From contig NZ_BMVK01000002.1 in NCBI RefSeq assembly GCF_014650675.1, forward strand, positions 248,001 to 312,000: DNA of 64,000 nucleotides, written 5' to 3'. Below, piece after piece: positions 8,667-17,410 of this stretch. Position numbers and translations under genes: made by a program. Numbering within the stretch: position 1 is the stretch's first letter; each line of letters starts with the position of its first letter. The DNA comes from Streptomyces anulatus. GTDB lineage: Bacteria > Actinomycetota > Actinomycetes > Streptomycetales > Streptomycetaceae. The notes below the pieces were generated by a model that was not told the origin of the DNA, searched no databases, and worked only from the letters and a program-made list of their open reading frames with translations.

Positions 8667-9338
8667 ATGCGTCTCGTCATCGCCCGTTGCTCCGTGGACT
8701 ACGCGGGCCGGCTCACAGCCCACCTGCCCTCCGCCCCCCGACTGATCCTGGTGAAGGCGGACGGAAGCGTCTCCATCCATGCCGACGACCGGGCGTACAA
8801 ACCGCTCAACTGGATGTCCCCGCCGTGCACCCTGAAGGAGGGCGCCGACGGTGAGGAAGGCGTCTGGACCGTGGTGAACAAGGCGGGCGAAAAACTGATC
8901 ATCACGATGGAGGAAGTCCTCCACGACTCGTCGTACGAGCTGGGCGTCGACCCGGGGCTCATCAAGGACGGCGTCGAAGCGCACCTCCAGGAGCTGCTCG
9001 CGGACCGGATCGAGATCCTCGGCGAGGGTCACACCCTGATCCGCCGTGAGTACCCCACCGCGATCGGACCGGTGGACATCCTGTGCCGGGACGCGAACGG
9101 GCAGACGGTGGCCGTGGAGCTGAAGCGGCGTGGTGACATCGACGGCGTGGAGCAGCTGACGCGCTATCTGGAGCTGCTGAACCGCGACCCGCACCTCGCG
9201 CCGGTCCGGGGCGTCTTCGCCGCGCAGGAGATCAAGCCGCAGGCCCGGGTGCTGGCGACGGACCGCGGCATCGGCTGTCTGGTCCTGGACTACGACGCGA
9301 TGCGGGGCATCGAGGACGACAAGCTGCGGCTGTTCTGA
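8667..9338 (+). CDS. nucS: NucS/EndoMS mismatch-specific endonuclease
   Basis: 223 aa. NucS cleaves both strands at G-T, G-G and T-T mismatches and replaces MutS-MutL repair in actinobacteria. The N-terminal half is the DNA-binding and dimerisation domain. The C-terminal RecB-like nuclease core is visible as [20 protein letters not shown], with the acidic and Lys residues of a PD-(D/E)xK site. The protein ends in LRLF, the C-terminal region linked to sliding-clamp contact in the family. No Shine-Dalgarno is evident, and TAGCGT at 8652-8657 suggests a leaderless mRNA starting at or near ATG 8667. The 3' end is tandemly repeated downstream. Confidence 0.93.
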   Translation: MRLVIARCSVDYAGRLTAHLPSAPRLILVKADGSVSIHADDRAYKPLNWMSPPCTLKEGADGEEGVWTVVNKAGEKLIITMEEVLHDSSYELGVDPGLIKDGVEAHLQELLADRIEILGEGHTLIRREYPTAIGPVDILCRDANGQTVAVELKRRGDIDGVEQLTRYLELLNRDPHLAPVRGVFAAQEIKPQARVLATDRGIGCLVLDYDAMRGIEDDKLRLF

Positions 9339-9395
9339 GCAGCGGCGCGCGGCTGTACTGAGCAACGGCGCACGGCTGTTCCCAGCAACAGTGCA
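9327..9395 (+). repeat. three 23-bp tandem copies of the nucS 3' end
   Basis: Unit 1 (9327-9349) contains the last three codons and stop of nucS. Unit 2 (9350-9372) differs at three positions and still holds an in-register TGA. Unit 3 (9373-9395) is more diverged and has lost the stop. Each begins CGGCTGT. Confidence 0.85.
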
Positions 9396-9399
9396 ACGG

Positions 9400-9439
9400 G
9401 GGCCGGGCGGCTCACGCTTCCGCGTGAGCCGCCCGGCCC
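9400..9439. terminator. bidirectional terminator between nucS and the P-loop protein gene
   Basis: A perfect 18-bp stem, GGGCCGGGCGGCTCACGC (9400-9417) with its complement at 9422-9439, and a 4-nt loop. It serves two convergent genes. Confidence 0.85.
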
Positions 9440-9463
9440 TCGTACGTCCGGCCGCCCGACGCC

Positions 9464-11959
9464 TCAGGCCGCCGGGTCGGTGGCCGCTCCGGACTCCGGG
9501 GCGCTCTCCGACTCGACGGGGCCGCTCGCGGAGGAGGAGCCCTGGGGCGGGGGCGGGGGCGTGTCGTCGGTGGGCGTCGGGGACGGGTCCGGCGACTCGC
9601 TGTCCGACTCGGACGGCGTGGGGCTCGGGCTCTCGCTGTCGGTCTCCGTCGGCCGGGGCGAGGTCTTCGTCGGCGTCGGCTTGCCCGGCGAGCTGCTCCC
9701 GCCGTCCGTCGGGTCGCCCGTGCCCGGCGACGTACCGTCCGACGTGGAGGCGCTCGGGGACGGGGAGCCGGACGTGCTCGGGCTCGCCGAATCCGAGGGG
9801 CCGGGAGTCGTGGGCGTCGCGCCGGGGGTCGTCTCCCCCGCCGGGGCGGAGCCGTCCGCGGGGTCGTCCGCGGGCAGGCCGTCGTCGGCCGGGTCGTCGG
9901 TGGCCGTCTGCTCGGTGGTGACGTTGCGGCTGCCCGGCTCGTCGCCGTCGCCCGAGGTGACGCCGAGCGTGACGACGGTGCCGAGCACCGCGATCAGCAC
10001 GGCGCCCGCGCCCGCGGCGGCCAGGTTGCGCCGGGCGCCGCCCAGGACGGCGCGGCCGGGGCCCTTGCGCGCGGCGGGGCCGGCGGGCAGCGAGGAGACG
10101 ACCGTGGGCTCCTCCTCGGCCGGCTGCCGCAGGAACACAGGCGCGGCCGGGAACCCGCCGGGCGGCGTGCCCGGAGCGTCCTGGCGCACCATGGGCACCT
10201 CGTCGCCCGACGAGGTGCGGCCGATGGGGGCGAAGTCGCCGGAGCGGTCCGCGACCAGGGCGAGCGCGCGGCGTCCGGCCACGGCCCCGGACTTGTCGGC
10301 GAGCGCGCCGCGCATCCCGATCGAGGTCTCCAGCTCGGTCCTGGCCCGGTCCGGATTGCCGGTGCAGAGCGCGAGGACGCCCAACTCGTGGTGGAAGTAC
10401 GCCTCCTCGGCGACCTCACCGGCGATCCTGGCGGCCTCCTGGCCGATCCTGAGGGCCCGCTCCCAGGCTCCCCAGCCCAGGCCCGCCGCGAAGGCCGGGG
10501 AGGCGCTGCGGGCCAGCAGGACGGCCGCGCTGGCCGCTCCCGCCTCGTCGCCCGGGACCAGCCGGGTCAGGGAGGCGACGATCGCGTCGGCCTCGGCGAC
10601 GGCCCGCTCCGGGGTGACCGAGGGGTGCGAGGCCCACCAGGCGTAGTGCTGGGCGGCGGTACGGGCCTGGGCGGCGGCGTCGTCCTCGTAGCCCGCCGCG
10701 GCGAGCTGGGCGAGGACTCCGGCGGCGAGGCGGTAGCGGGGGCCGGCCGGGGAGAGCAGGCCGCAGCCCGCGAGCTCGCCGAGCGCGGCGTCCGCGTGGG
10801 TGTCGCCCACGAGGGCCGGCAGATGGGCCTGGTGGGGCACCTCGCCGCCGAGGGCGACGGCGAAGCGCAGGGTGGCGCGGGCCGCCTCGCTGAGCCGGGA
10901 GGCGAGCAGCACGGCGGGCGCGGCGCCCTCGCCGAGGCTCGGCAGGGGGACGTCGAGGGCTTCGGCGGCGGGTGGAGCGGGGGCCTGCGGCGCGCCGTCC
11001 GCGCGTGGCTCGAAGTAGTCGTACTCGTCGAAGGCTTCGGGGCCGGCGCGCAGCCGGTCGCGCTGCACGAGGAGCGATCCGGCCTGGACGAAGCGGAGCG
11101 GCAGGCCCTCGGACTCGAACCAGAGGTCGCCCGCCCAGTTCCGCTCCTCCTCCGTGAGGGAGCGCTCGACGACCTTCTCCAGCAGGGCCAGCGAGGCGCC
11201 GCGGCCGAGTCCGGCGAGGAGCACCTCCTCCAGGTGGGCGTCGACGCCGGGGGTGGTGACGTCGGGGGTGGCGGCGAGCAGGAAGGCGCACTCGGGGGTG
11301 GCGGCGAGCAGTTCGTCGAGGGCCGCTCCGCCGATCTCCAGGTCGTCGACGGTGACGACGGCGCCGATGGAACGGACGAGCGCGAGCAGTTCGTCGCGGT
11401 CGGGGCGGTGGCTCGGGGCCTTGTACACGGTGTCGAAGAGGGCGTGCAGCAGGTCGGCGCCGGTGCGGCCCCGGCCGTTGAGGCGGACGACCCCGTCGGG
11501 GGCCAGGTCCGCGCAGTCGGCGGCGACGGCGTCCAGCACCGCGGTGCGGCCGGAGCCTGCCTGGCCGGTGAGGCGGACGCTGCGGCCGCGCGCCAGCAGG
11601 CCGACCAGGCGCTCGCGCTCCTCCTGGCGCTCCAGGAGCGGCAGTTGCGGGGCGGGCGGTCCTGCGGGCACCGGGGGCGCTCCGGCGCGTTCGTGGTCGG
11701 CGCGTTCGGCGGGGGTGCGGCGGACCGGGGCGTCGGGGCCCGAGCCGGGCGGGCAGGCCTCGACCTCGCTGCCGTCGACGGGGTTGACCGTGAGCAGCAG
11801 GTCGCCCGCGGTCAGCTGGACGACGCGGACCTGCTGCGGTGTCCCCGGGCCGAAGTCGGCGCCGCCGGACTCGCGGGACGGCCGCCGGTGGCCGGGCTCA
11901 CCGCCGGAGCGGTCGTGGCCCTGCCCGTACTCATCGGATGCCCGGTGTGTCGGGTCCAT
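9464..11959 (-). CDS. large membrane-anchored P-loop ATP-binding protein with Pro/Ser tail
   Basis: 831 aa. A disordered N-terminus (about 1-100) precedes an AAA-like ATPase region (about 105-320) and a helical TPR-like region (to about 570). A single membrane segment, AVLIAVLGTVVTLGV, comes next, then a tail of more than 130 residues made of Ser, Pro, Thr, Gly and Asp. The P-loop reads GQAGSGRT (132-139), so the usual Lys is Arg138. A Walker B candidate is VVTVDDLE. The layout places the ATPase in the cytoplasm and the low-complexity tail outside, probably crossing the cell wall. It resembles the STAND-like ATPases common in Streptomyces. The role is unknown. Confidence 0.8.
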   Translation of the reverse strand: MDPTHRASDEYGQGHDRSGGEPGHRRPSRESGGADFGPGTPQQVRVVQLTAGDLLLTVNPVDGSEVEACPPGSGPDAPVRRTPAERADHERAGAPPVPAGPPAPQLPLLERQEERERLVGLLARGRSVRLTGQAGSGRTAVLDAVAADCADLAPDGVVRLNGRGRTGADLLHALFDTVYKAPSHRPDRDELLALVRSIGAVVTVDDLEIGGAALDELLAATPECAFLLAATPDVTTPGVDAHLEEVLLAGLGRGASLALLEKVVERSLTEEERNWAGDLWFESEGLPLRFVQAGSLLVQRDRLRAGPEAFDEYDYFEPRADGAPQAPAPPAAEALDVPLPSLGEGAAPAVLLASRLSEAARATLRFAVALGGEVPHQAHLPALVGDTHADAALGELAGCGLLSPAGPRYRLAAGVLAQLAAAGYEDDAAAQARTAAQHYAWWASHPSVTPERAVAEADAIVASLTRLVPGDEAGAASAAVLLARSASPAFAAGLGWGAWERALRIGQEAARIAGEVAEEAYFHHELGVLALCTGNPDRARTELETSIGMRGALADKSGAVAGRRALALVADRSGDFAPIGRTSSGDEVPMVRQDAPGTPPGGFPAAPVFLRQPAEEEPTVVSSLPAGPAARKGPGRAVLGGARRNLAAAGAGAVLIAVLGTVVTLGVTSGDGDEPGSRNVTTEQTATDDPADDGLPADDPADGSAPAGETTPGATPTTPGPSDSASPSTSGSPSPSASTSDGTSPGTGDPTDGGSSSPGKPTPTKTSPRPTETDSESPSPTPSESDSESPDPSPTPTDDTPPPPPQGSSSASGPVESESAPESGAATDPAA

Positions 11960-12230
11960 CGCAAAGTCCCCCAGACGCGTCGTGCGCGGTTGCCCCTCCC
12001 GGCCTCACTCGCGCCCCGCTGTCGCTTCCGGTCCGGTGTCCGCCCATGGGTTCGTTGTCATTCGGCGGACGGCCGAACCCTAGACCTTGGCACAGTATTC
12101 ATGAACCGCCGGGGTGCCACGCCGTCCAGGACGTCACGTTCCGGTGAGGATTGCGTGACTTCTACCGCCGGGCGCGGTCCGTCCGTCCGGCCGGCCGCGT
12201 CCCGGCGGGAGGCGGCCGCGCGCACGTCCG

Positions 12231-12554
12231 TCAGACGCGCGGCAGCGACTCCGCGGCGATGCCGCCCTCGATGGCCAGGATGCGGTGCAGCCGGGTGGCC
12301 ACCAGGAGGCGCTGCATCTGCGGCGGCACGCCGCGCAGCACCAGGCGGCGTCCGGCCCGTCCGGCCCTGCGGTGGGCCCCCATGATGACGCCGAGTCCGG
12401 TGGCGTCCCAGGAATCCAGCTCGGTCAGGTCCAGCACGAGGTCGCCGACTCCGTCGTCCACGGCCGAGTGCAGGACCGTACGGGCGTCCGCCGCGCTTCG
12501 GACGTCGAGGCGGCCCCCGACGACCAGCTCGGCGTGGTCGCCCCTGATGTGCAT
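12231..12554 (-). CDS. STAS-domain anti-anti-sigma factor
   Basis: 107 aa, one STAS domain. The regulatory loop reads LDSWDATGLGVIMG; the residue normally phosphorylated (Ser in SpoIIAA-type proteins) aligns with Thr here. Such proteins release a sigma factor by binding its anti-sigma kinase. No kinase or sigma gene is adjacent, so the partner is elsewhere. The spacers on both sides are about 270 bp, which marks it as a single-gene unit. Confidence 0.88.
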   Translation of the reverse strand: MHIRGDHAELVVGGRLDVRSAADARTVLHSAVDDGVGDLVLDLTELDSWDATGLGVIMGAHRRAGRAGRRLVLRGVPPQMQRLLVATRLHRILAIEGGIAAESLPRV

Positions 12555-12773
12555 ATGCGCTCCCCGGTCATGCTCCGTAGAAAGTCCGTCTGTCTGTTCT
12601 GTCGTCGGCTCCGCCGTCGGCCCTGTCTCCGCCCACGAGTGGCCGGGTCTCTGCCACCACTGACTGTCGCGACGACAGGGAAGTTGCCGTCTGTAAGCGA
12701 ACCGATACCGAATTCACTCGGTGGAGTGACTCCGGTTCGTCGGAATCCGGTCCCTGCCGGGTAAAATCCCCGG

Positions 12774-12815
12774 CTCCTCCGGCCCGGACGACGGCGGGCC
12801 GACGGGCCGGAGGAG
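12774..12815 (-). terminator. hairpin after the hydroxyacyl-CoA dehydrogenase gene
   Basis: CTCCTCCGGCCCG (12774-12786) pairs perfectly with 12803-12815 over a 16-nt loop, starting 11 bp after the stop of the minus-strand gene at 12826. Confidence 0.65.
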
Positions 12816-12825
12816 GCGGGTCCGG

Positions 12826-13674
12826 TCAGTACGTGTAGAAGCCCTGCCCGCTCTTGCGCCCGATGTCACCTGCGTCGACCATCCGGCGCATCAGCTCCGG
12901 GGCGGCGAACTTCTCGTCCTGCGACTCGGTGTAGATGTTGCCGGTGGCGTGCAGGAGGATGTCGACGCCGGTCAGGTCCGCGGTGGCGAGCGGGCCCATG
13001 GCGTGGCCGAAGCCCAGCTTGCAGGCGATGTCGATGTCCTCGGCCGACGCGACGCCCGACTCGTACAGCTTGGCGGCCTCGACGACGAGCGCCGAGATCA
13101 GCCGGGTGGTGACGAAGCCCGCCACGTCGCGGTTGACGACGATGCAGGTCTTGCCGACCGACTCGGCGAACTCCCGGGCGGCGGCGAGGGTTTCGTCGCT
13201 GGTCTTGTAGCCGCGCACCAGCTCGCAGAGCTGCATCATCGGGACCGGCGAGAAGAAGTGCACGCCGACGACGCGCTCCGGACGCTCCGTCACGGCCGCG
13301 ATCTTGGTGATCGGGATGGCGGAGGTGTTGGACGCGAGGACGGTGTTCTCGCCGACGACCTTGTCCAGGGCCCGGAAGATCTCGTGCTTGACTTCCAGCT
13401 TCTCGAAGACGGCTTCCACGACGATGTCCGCGTCGGCCACGGCGTCGAGGTCGGTGGTCGTGGTGATGCGGGCGAGCGCGGCCTCGGCGTCGGCCGCGTC
13501 CAGCTTGCCCTTGGAGACGAACTTGTCGTACGAGGCCTTGATGCCGTCACGGCCCCGGGTCAGCGCGGCGTCGGTGACGTCCCGCAGCACGACGTCCCAG
13601 CCCGCCTGCGCGGAGACCTGTGCGATTCCGGATCCCATGAGTCCGGCCCCGATGACGGCGAGCTTCCTGGCCAC
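12826..13674 (-). CDS. 3-hydroxybutyryl-CoA dehydrogenase
   Basis: 282 aa, the family's normal length. It interconverts acetoacetyl-CoA and 3-hydroxybutyryl-CoA with NAD(P)H. The Rossmann motif VIGAGLMGSGIAQ is at the N-terminus. The catalytic His region VVGVHFFSPVPMMQL and the C-terminal domain DTD-like segment ATADLTGVDILL follow. The start is GTG 13674, preceded by AAGGGG; in-frame codons up to 13791 add residues absent from the family. It is monocistronic, with its own terminator. It supplies or consumes C4 units for the butyryl/ethylmalonyl-CoA route of Streptomyces. Confidence 0.93.
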   Translation of the reverse strand: MARKLAVIGAGLMGSGIAQVSAQAGWDVVLRDVTDAALTRGRDGIKASYDKFVSKGKLDAADAEAALARITTTTDLDAVADADIVVEAVFEKLEVKHEIFRALDKVVGENTVLASNTSAIPITKIAAVTERPERVVGVHFFSPVPMMQLCELVRGYKTSDETLAAAREFAESVGKTCIVVNRDVAGFVTTRLISALVVEAAKLYESGVASAEDIDIACKLGFGHAMGPLATADLTGVDILLHATGNIYTESQDEKFAAPELMRRMVDAGDIGRKSGQGFYTY

Positions 13675-13823
13675 GTTCGCACCCCTTGGTTTCTGTTCGC
13701 CCGTGCGCTTCTGTTCACGGCGGTTCACATACTCTCCGGCGGAGGTTAGTACCCGTCGGGCGTGCTGGGGCGGTGAAGAGATGCGCGTCACGTCTCAGAT
13801 GACGGACATCACACCGGGACGCG

Positions 13824-14465
13824 TCATTCGGCTCCGCGCCGCGCGTAGTTGAGGACCTGGTCGCCGAGCAGCCCCTCGATGTCGTCGAGGACGCCGAGGG
13901 CGTCGTGGGAGACCTCGACGGCCTTGCGGCCCTTCATCATCTCCTGGCTGACGTAGCCGACGAGGGCGCTCTCGATCCAGGCGATCTGGCCGCCGACGAG
14001 GAGCGGCAGCGGGTCGTCCCCGCTCGCGCCGGTGTCCTCGCGCAGGGTGGCGACGACGGACTGGAGCACCTCCTGCTGGAGGTACCAGAGGCGGGCCTTG
14101 AGGGTGGGGGCGTCCTCGATGACGCGCATGAAGTCGGCGAAGCCGTCCATCAGTCCGAACTCCGGGGAGACGGCGACGACGGCGGCCCGCACCTCGCGCA
14201 GGACGGCCTCGGCGGCCGACTCCCCCGGGTCGCGGGCGCGGACGTACCGGGCGACGCGCTGGGTGACGCCCTTCATCCGGTCGAGGAAGAGGTCCTCCTT
14301 GGCCGGGAAGTAGTTGTAGACGGTGTTCACGGAGACGTCGGCCAGGTCGGCGATCTCGGCGACGGTCACCGTGACGAAGCCGTGCTGGAGGAACAGCCCG
14401 GTCGCCATGTCCGAGATGCGCTGCTTGGCCTGGCGCTTCTTGCGTTCCCTGAGTCCCTCAGCCAT
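13824..14465 (-). CDS. TetR-family repressor
   Basis: 213 aa. The helix-turn-helix lies in the first 60 residues, with the signature VTVAEIADLADVSVNTVYNYF. The C-terminal ligand domain is variable, as in all TetR regulators. The start ATG 14465 follows GGGGG; an in-frame start at 14489 is possible. It is divergent from the drrAB-like exporter genes and only 90 bp away. By analogy it probably represses them, and possibly itself, until a transported compound binds. Confidence 0.9.
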   Translation of the reverse strand: MAEGLRERKKRQAKQRISDMATGLFLQHGFVTVTVAEIADLADVSVNTVYNYFPAKEDLFLDRMKGVTQRVARYVRARDPGESAAEAVLREVRAAVVAVSPEFGLMDGFADFMRVIEDAPTLKARLWYLQQEVLQSVVATLREDTGASGDDPLPLLVGGQIAWIESALVGYVSQEMMKGRKAVEVSHDALGVLDDIEGLLGDQVLNYARRGAE

Positions 14466-14496
14466 GCCCCCATCGTAGGACGACCCCAACGATCAT

Positions 14497-14527
14497 GGTG
14501 TCGATTGGTTTTTGGTGTCATTGCAAT
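14497..14527. promoter_or_regulatory. candidate TetR operator and divergent promoter region
   Basis: The 90-bp spacer is clearly AT-richer than its surroundings. GGTGTC occurs at 14497-14502 and 14514-14519 in direct repeat. The perfect 8-bp palindrome ATTGCAAT is at 14520-14527. These are the only symmetrical elements here, so they are the likely binding region. Confidence 0.4.
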
Positions 14528-14555
14528 TTTAGGCTCACTCTGTTTTTCTGACCCC

Positions 14556-15338
14556 ATGACCGTCATCAGCACCTCCGGGCTGACCCGGACCTTCACGACG
14601 CCGAGCGGCCCGGTGGAAGCCGTCCGTTCCATCGACCTGACCATCCGCGCCGGGGAGATCGTCGGCCTCCTCGGACCCAACGGCGCGGGCAAGACGACGA
14701 CCCTGCGCATGCTCACCACGCTCCTCGCCCCGACCGGCGGCGCGGCCACCGTGGCCGGCCACGACCTGCTCACCGACCCCACGGCCGTCCGCGCGGTCTG
14801 CGGGTACGTCGCCCAGTCCGGCGGCGTCGACCCGTATCTGACCGTCCGGGAGGAGCTCGTCACCCAGGGCAGGCTGTACCGGCTGAGCCGGGCGGAGGCA
14901 GCCGCGCGCGCCGAGGAACTGGCCGCCGGGCTGGGCCTCGACGGGCTGCTCGACCGGAAGGCGGTGAGCCTCTCCGGGGGCCGACGCCGGCGGCTCGACA
15001 TCGCCATGGGCCTCACCCACCGACCGGCCGTGCTCTTCCTGGACGAGCCCACCACGGGCCTGGACCCCGGCAGCCGGGCCGACCTGTGGGACCTGGTGCG
15101 GAGCCTGCGCGACGACCACGGCACCACCGTCGTCCTGACCACGCACTACCTCGACGAGGCCGACGCGCTGGCGGACCGGCTGATCCTCGTCGACGGCGGC
15201 ACGGTGGTCGCGGAAGGCACCCCCGCCGAGCTGAAGGCCCGGTACGCCGGCTCCCCCGACGCCTCCCTCCAGGACGCGTTCCTGGCCGCCACCGGCCGGC
15301 CCGTCACCCCCGCCGACTCCGCCCCCGCAGCCGTATAG
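14556..15338 (+). CDS. daunorubicin-resistance-type ABC ATPase (DrrA family)
   Basis: 260 aa with Walker A GPNGAGKTTTLRML, signature LSGGRRRRLDIAMGL, Walker B AVLFLDEPTTGLDP and H-loop LTTHYLDEADAL. The family pairs with one ABC-2 permease to export drugs or lipids. The start is ATG 14556 (MTVISTSGLTRTF); no Shine-Dalgarno is visible, so the transcript may be leaderless. The permease follows after 10 bp, and the TetR gene is divergent upstream, forming a self-contained regulated export module. Confidence 0.93.
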   Translation: MTVISTSGLTRTFTTPSGPVEAVRSIDLTIRAGEIVGLLGPNGAGKTTTLRMLTTLLAPTGGAATVAGHDLLTDPTAVRAVCGYVAQSGGVDPYLTVREELVTQGRLYRLSRAEAAARAEELAAGLGLDGLLDRKAVSLSGGRRRRLDIAMGLTHRPAVLFLDEPTTGLDPGSRADLWDLVRSLRDDHGTTVVLTTHYLDEADALADRLILVDGGTVVAEGTPAELKARYAGSPDASLQDAFLAATGRPVTPADSAPAAV

Positions 15339-15348
15339 GACCCCTCCC

Positions 15349-16098
15349 GTGCTCTTCCACGACACCGCGATCATCTTCGGGCGGTACGCCCGGCAGACCC
15401 TGCGCTCACGCTTCCAGATCTTCTTCGGGATGCTGATGCCGCTGCTCTACCTCCTCTTCTTCGGCCCACTGCTGCGGGACCTGCCGCTCGGCTCCCCCGC
15501 CGACTCCTGGCAGATCCTCGTGCCCGGCCTGCTTCTCCAACTCAGCCTGTTCGGCGCGTCCTTCGCCGGCTTCGCGATCATCGTCGAGAAGTCCACGGGC
15601 GTGGTGGAGCGGATGCGGGTGACCCCGGTCAGCCGGTTGGCCCTGCTGCTGGGGCGGGTGCTGCGCGACGCCCTGCTGTTCACCTTCCAGGCCGTCCTGC
15701 TGGTGCTCGCCGCGCTGCTCATGGGCCTGCGCGCCCCGCTGGCGGGCATCCTCATCGGCTTCGCGTTCACCGGGGTGCTGGCGCTCTCGCTCGCCTCCCT
15801 CTCGTACGCCCTGGCCATGCGGGTCACCACCCCGCAGGAGTTCGGTCCGGTGATCAACGCGGTGACGATGCCGGCCATGCTGCTCTCCGGCCTGATGCTG
15901 CCCATCACCCTGGGCCCGGGCTGGCTGGACGTCGTCTCGCACTTCACCCCGTTCCGCTATCTGGTGGACGCGGTACGGGACGCCTACGCCGGCTCGTACG
16001 CCACCGCGCACATGCTCTACGGGGTCCTCGTCGCCGTGGGCCTCGCCGCCGCGGCCGTGACAGTGGGCACACGGGTCTTCCGGCGGGCCGGAGCGTAA
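15349..16098 (+). CDS. ABC-2 permease (DrrB family)
   Basis: 249 aa with six hydrophobic segments. The ABC-2 features are IIVEKSTGVVERMRVTPVSR and, near the C-terminus, PFRYLVDAVRDAYAG. The start is GTG 15349, ten bases after the ATPase stop. It makes the membrane channel for the ATPase encoded upstream. The substrate is not predictable. Confidence 0.92.
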   Translation: MLFHDTAIIFGRYARQTLRSRFQIFFGMLMPLLYLLFFGPLLRDLPLGSPADSWQILVPGLLLQLSLFGASFAGFAIIVEKSTGVVERMRVTPVSRLALLLGRVLRDALLFTFQAVLLVLAALLMGLRAPLAGILIGFAFTGVLALSLASLSYALAMRVTTPQEFGPVINAVTMPAMLLSGLMLPITLGPGWLDVVSHFTPFRYLVDAVRDAYAGSYATAHMLYGVLVAVGLAAAAVTVGTRVFRRAGA

Positions 16099-16111
16099 CT
16101 ACGCTGGGGCC

Positions 16112-16684
16112 ATGGTCAATCTGACGCGCATCTACACCCGGACCGGCGACCAGGGCACCACGGCCCTCGGCGACATGAGCCGCACCGCCAAGACCGATCT
16201 GCGGATCTCGGCGTACGCGGACGCCAACGAGGCCAACGCGGCGATCGGCGCGGCCATCGCGCTGGGGCAGCTTCCCGAGGAGCTGGTGAAGGTCCTCGTA
16301 CGTGTCCAGAACGATCTCTTCGACGTGGGCGCGGACCTGTGCACCCCGGTGGTCGAGGACCCGAAGTACCCGCCCCTGCGGGTCGAGCAGTCCTACATCG
16401 ACAAGCTGGAGGCGGACTGCGACACCTTCCTGGAGGAGCTGGAGAAGCTGCGCAGTTTCATCCTCCCCGGCGGTACGCCCGGCGCGGCCCTGCTGCACCA
16501 GGCGTGCACCGTGGTCCGGCGTGCCGAGCGGTCCACCTGGGCGGCGCTGGAGGTGCACGGGGATGCGATGAACACCCTGACCGCCACCTACCTCAACCGC
16601 CTCTCCGACCTCCTGTTCATCCTGGCGCGGAGCGCGAACAAGGAGGTCGGGGACGTGCTGTGGGTGCCGGGCGGCGAGCGCTAG
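16112..16684 (+). CDS. PduO-type cob(I)alamin adenosyltransferase
   Basis: 190 aa. It transfers the adenosyl group of ATP to cob(I)alamin to give coenzyme B12. Family signatures are the N-terminal ATP loop YTRTGDQGTTALG, a helical core with QNDLFDVGADL, and the C-terminus FILARSANKEVGD. The length is normal. It begins 13 bp after the permease gene and could be co-transcribed with it, but its role is independent. The gene is convergent with the membrane protein gene at 16706. Confidence 0.94.
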   Translation: MVNLTRIYTRTGDQGTTALGDMSRTAKTDLRISAYADANEANAAIGAAIALGQLPEELVKVLVRVQNDLFDVGADLCTPVVEDPKYPPLRVEQSYIDKLEADCDTFLEELEKLRSFILPGGTPGAALLHQACTVVRRAERSTWAALEVHGDAMNTLTATYLNRLSDLLFILARSANKEVGDVLWVPGGER

Positions 16685-16690
16685 GCCCCA

Positions 16691-16720
16691 GAAGCGGTCG
16701 GCCGCCTAGCGGTCGGCCGG
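16691..16720 (-). repeat. 15-bp duplication of a gene 3' end
   Basis: On the minus strand the last codons and stop of the gene at 16706 (CCGGCCGACCGCTAG) are followed directly by GCGGCCGACCGCTTC, identical at 12 of 15 positions but with the stop changed. It fills most of the space to the convergent gene. Confidence 0.55.
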
Positions 16721-17275
16721 CTCGCGGTCCGTCACCGCGTCCTTCGGGGCCTGCTTCGGCCACACCGTGTAGCCGCCCGCGATGATCAGGTTGATGCCGA
16801 TCACCCAGCCCATCTTCTGCTGCCAGTTCCGCAGCGAGTCGGTCTCCCCGCCGGAGCCGACGTACCAGATCGCCGCCTGGAGCAGTCCCGCCGCGACCAC
16901 CGCGGCCAGGATCCAGCGGGCGGCGGTGCGCCACTCGTGGACGGCGCGTGCCATGCCGTACTTCGGCGGCTTCACCGGCGGCGGGCCGCCGAACCAGCGG
17001 TGGGCGACCCAGGCGTCCACCTTCTTGATGGTGTGGTGGCCGAGGCCGACCGTGAAGCCGATGTAGACGGCGGCCAGGCCGTGCTTCCAGTCCGGCTCGG
17101 CCCCGTTCTTCAGGTCGATGGCCGTCACCACCAGCAGCACGACCTCCAGCAGCGGCTCGCACAGCAGCAGGGCCGCGCCGAGCCTCGGCTTCCTCGCGAC
17201 GTACCGCAGGGCGAGTCCGGCGGCCAGCAGAACCCAGAATGCGACCTCGCAGGCCACGACCAGTAGGGCGATCAC
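16706..17275 (-). CDS. multipass membrane protein, conserved hypothetical
   Basis: 189 aa with about five membrane segments, beginning at GTG 17275 (MIALLVVACEVAFWVLLAAG) with GGAGGAGAG upstream. The frame stays open far upstream, but that part is Arg/Pro-rich shadow of the kinase gene on the other strand. A loop with HHTIKKVDAWVAHRWFGG lies mid-protein. No catalytic motif is evident. It resembles the integral membrane proteins often annotated in Streptomyces with no known function. Confidence 0.78.
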   Translation of the reverse strand: MIALLVVACEVAFWVLLAAGLALRYVARKPRLGAALLLCEPLLEVVLLVVTAIDLKNGAEPDWKHGLAAVYIGFTVGLGHHTIKKVDAWVAHRWFGGPPPVKPPKYGMARAVHEWRTAARWILAAVVAAGLLQAAIWYVGSGGETDSLRNWQQKMGWVIGINLIIAGGYTVWPKQAPKDAVTDREPADR

Positions 17276-17410
17276 GACTCTCTCCTCCCGTTCCCCTCCA
17301 GCCTCCCCGCCGCCGGGCGCGGACACGTCGTCGGCAGTGACGAAACGGGACTGCATCCTTCGATGTAGTCGCGGATCGGCCCGCGAAGGGAGGTCCGGGG
17401 ACGGCGGTGC

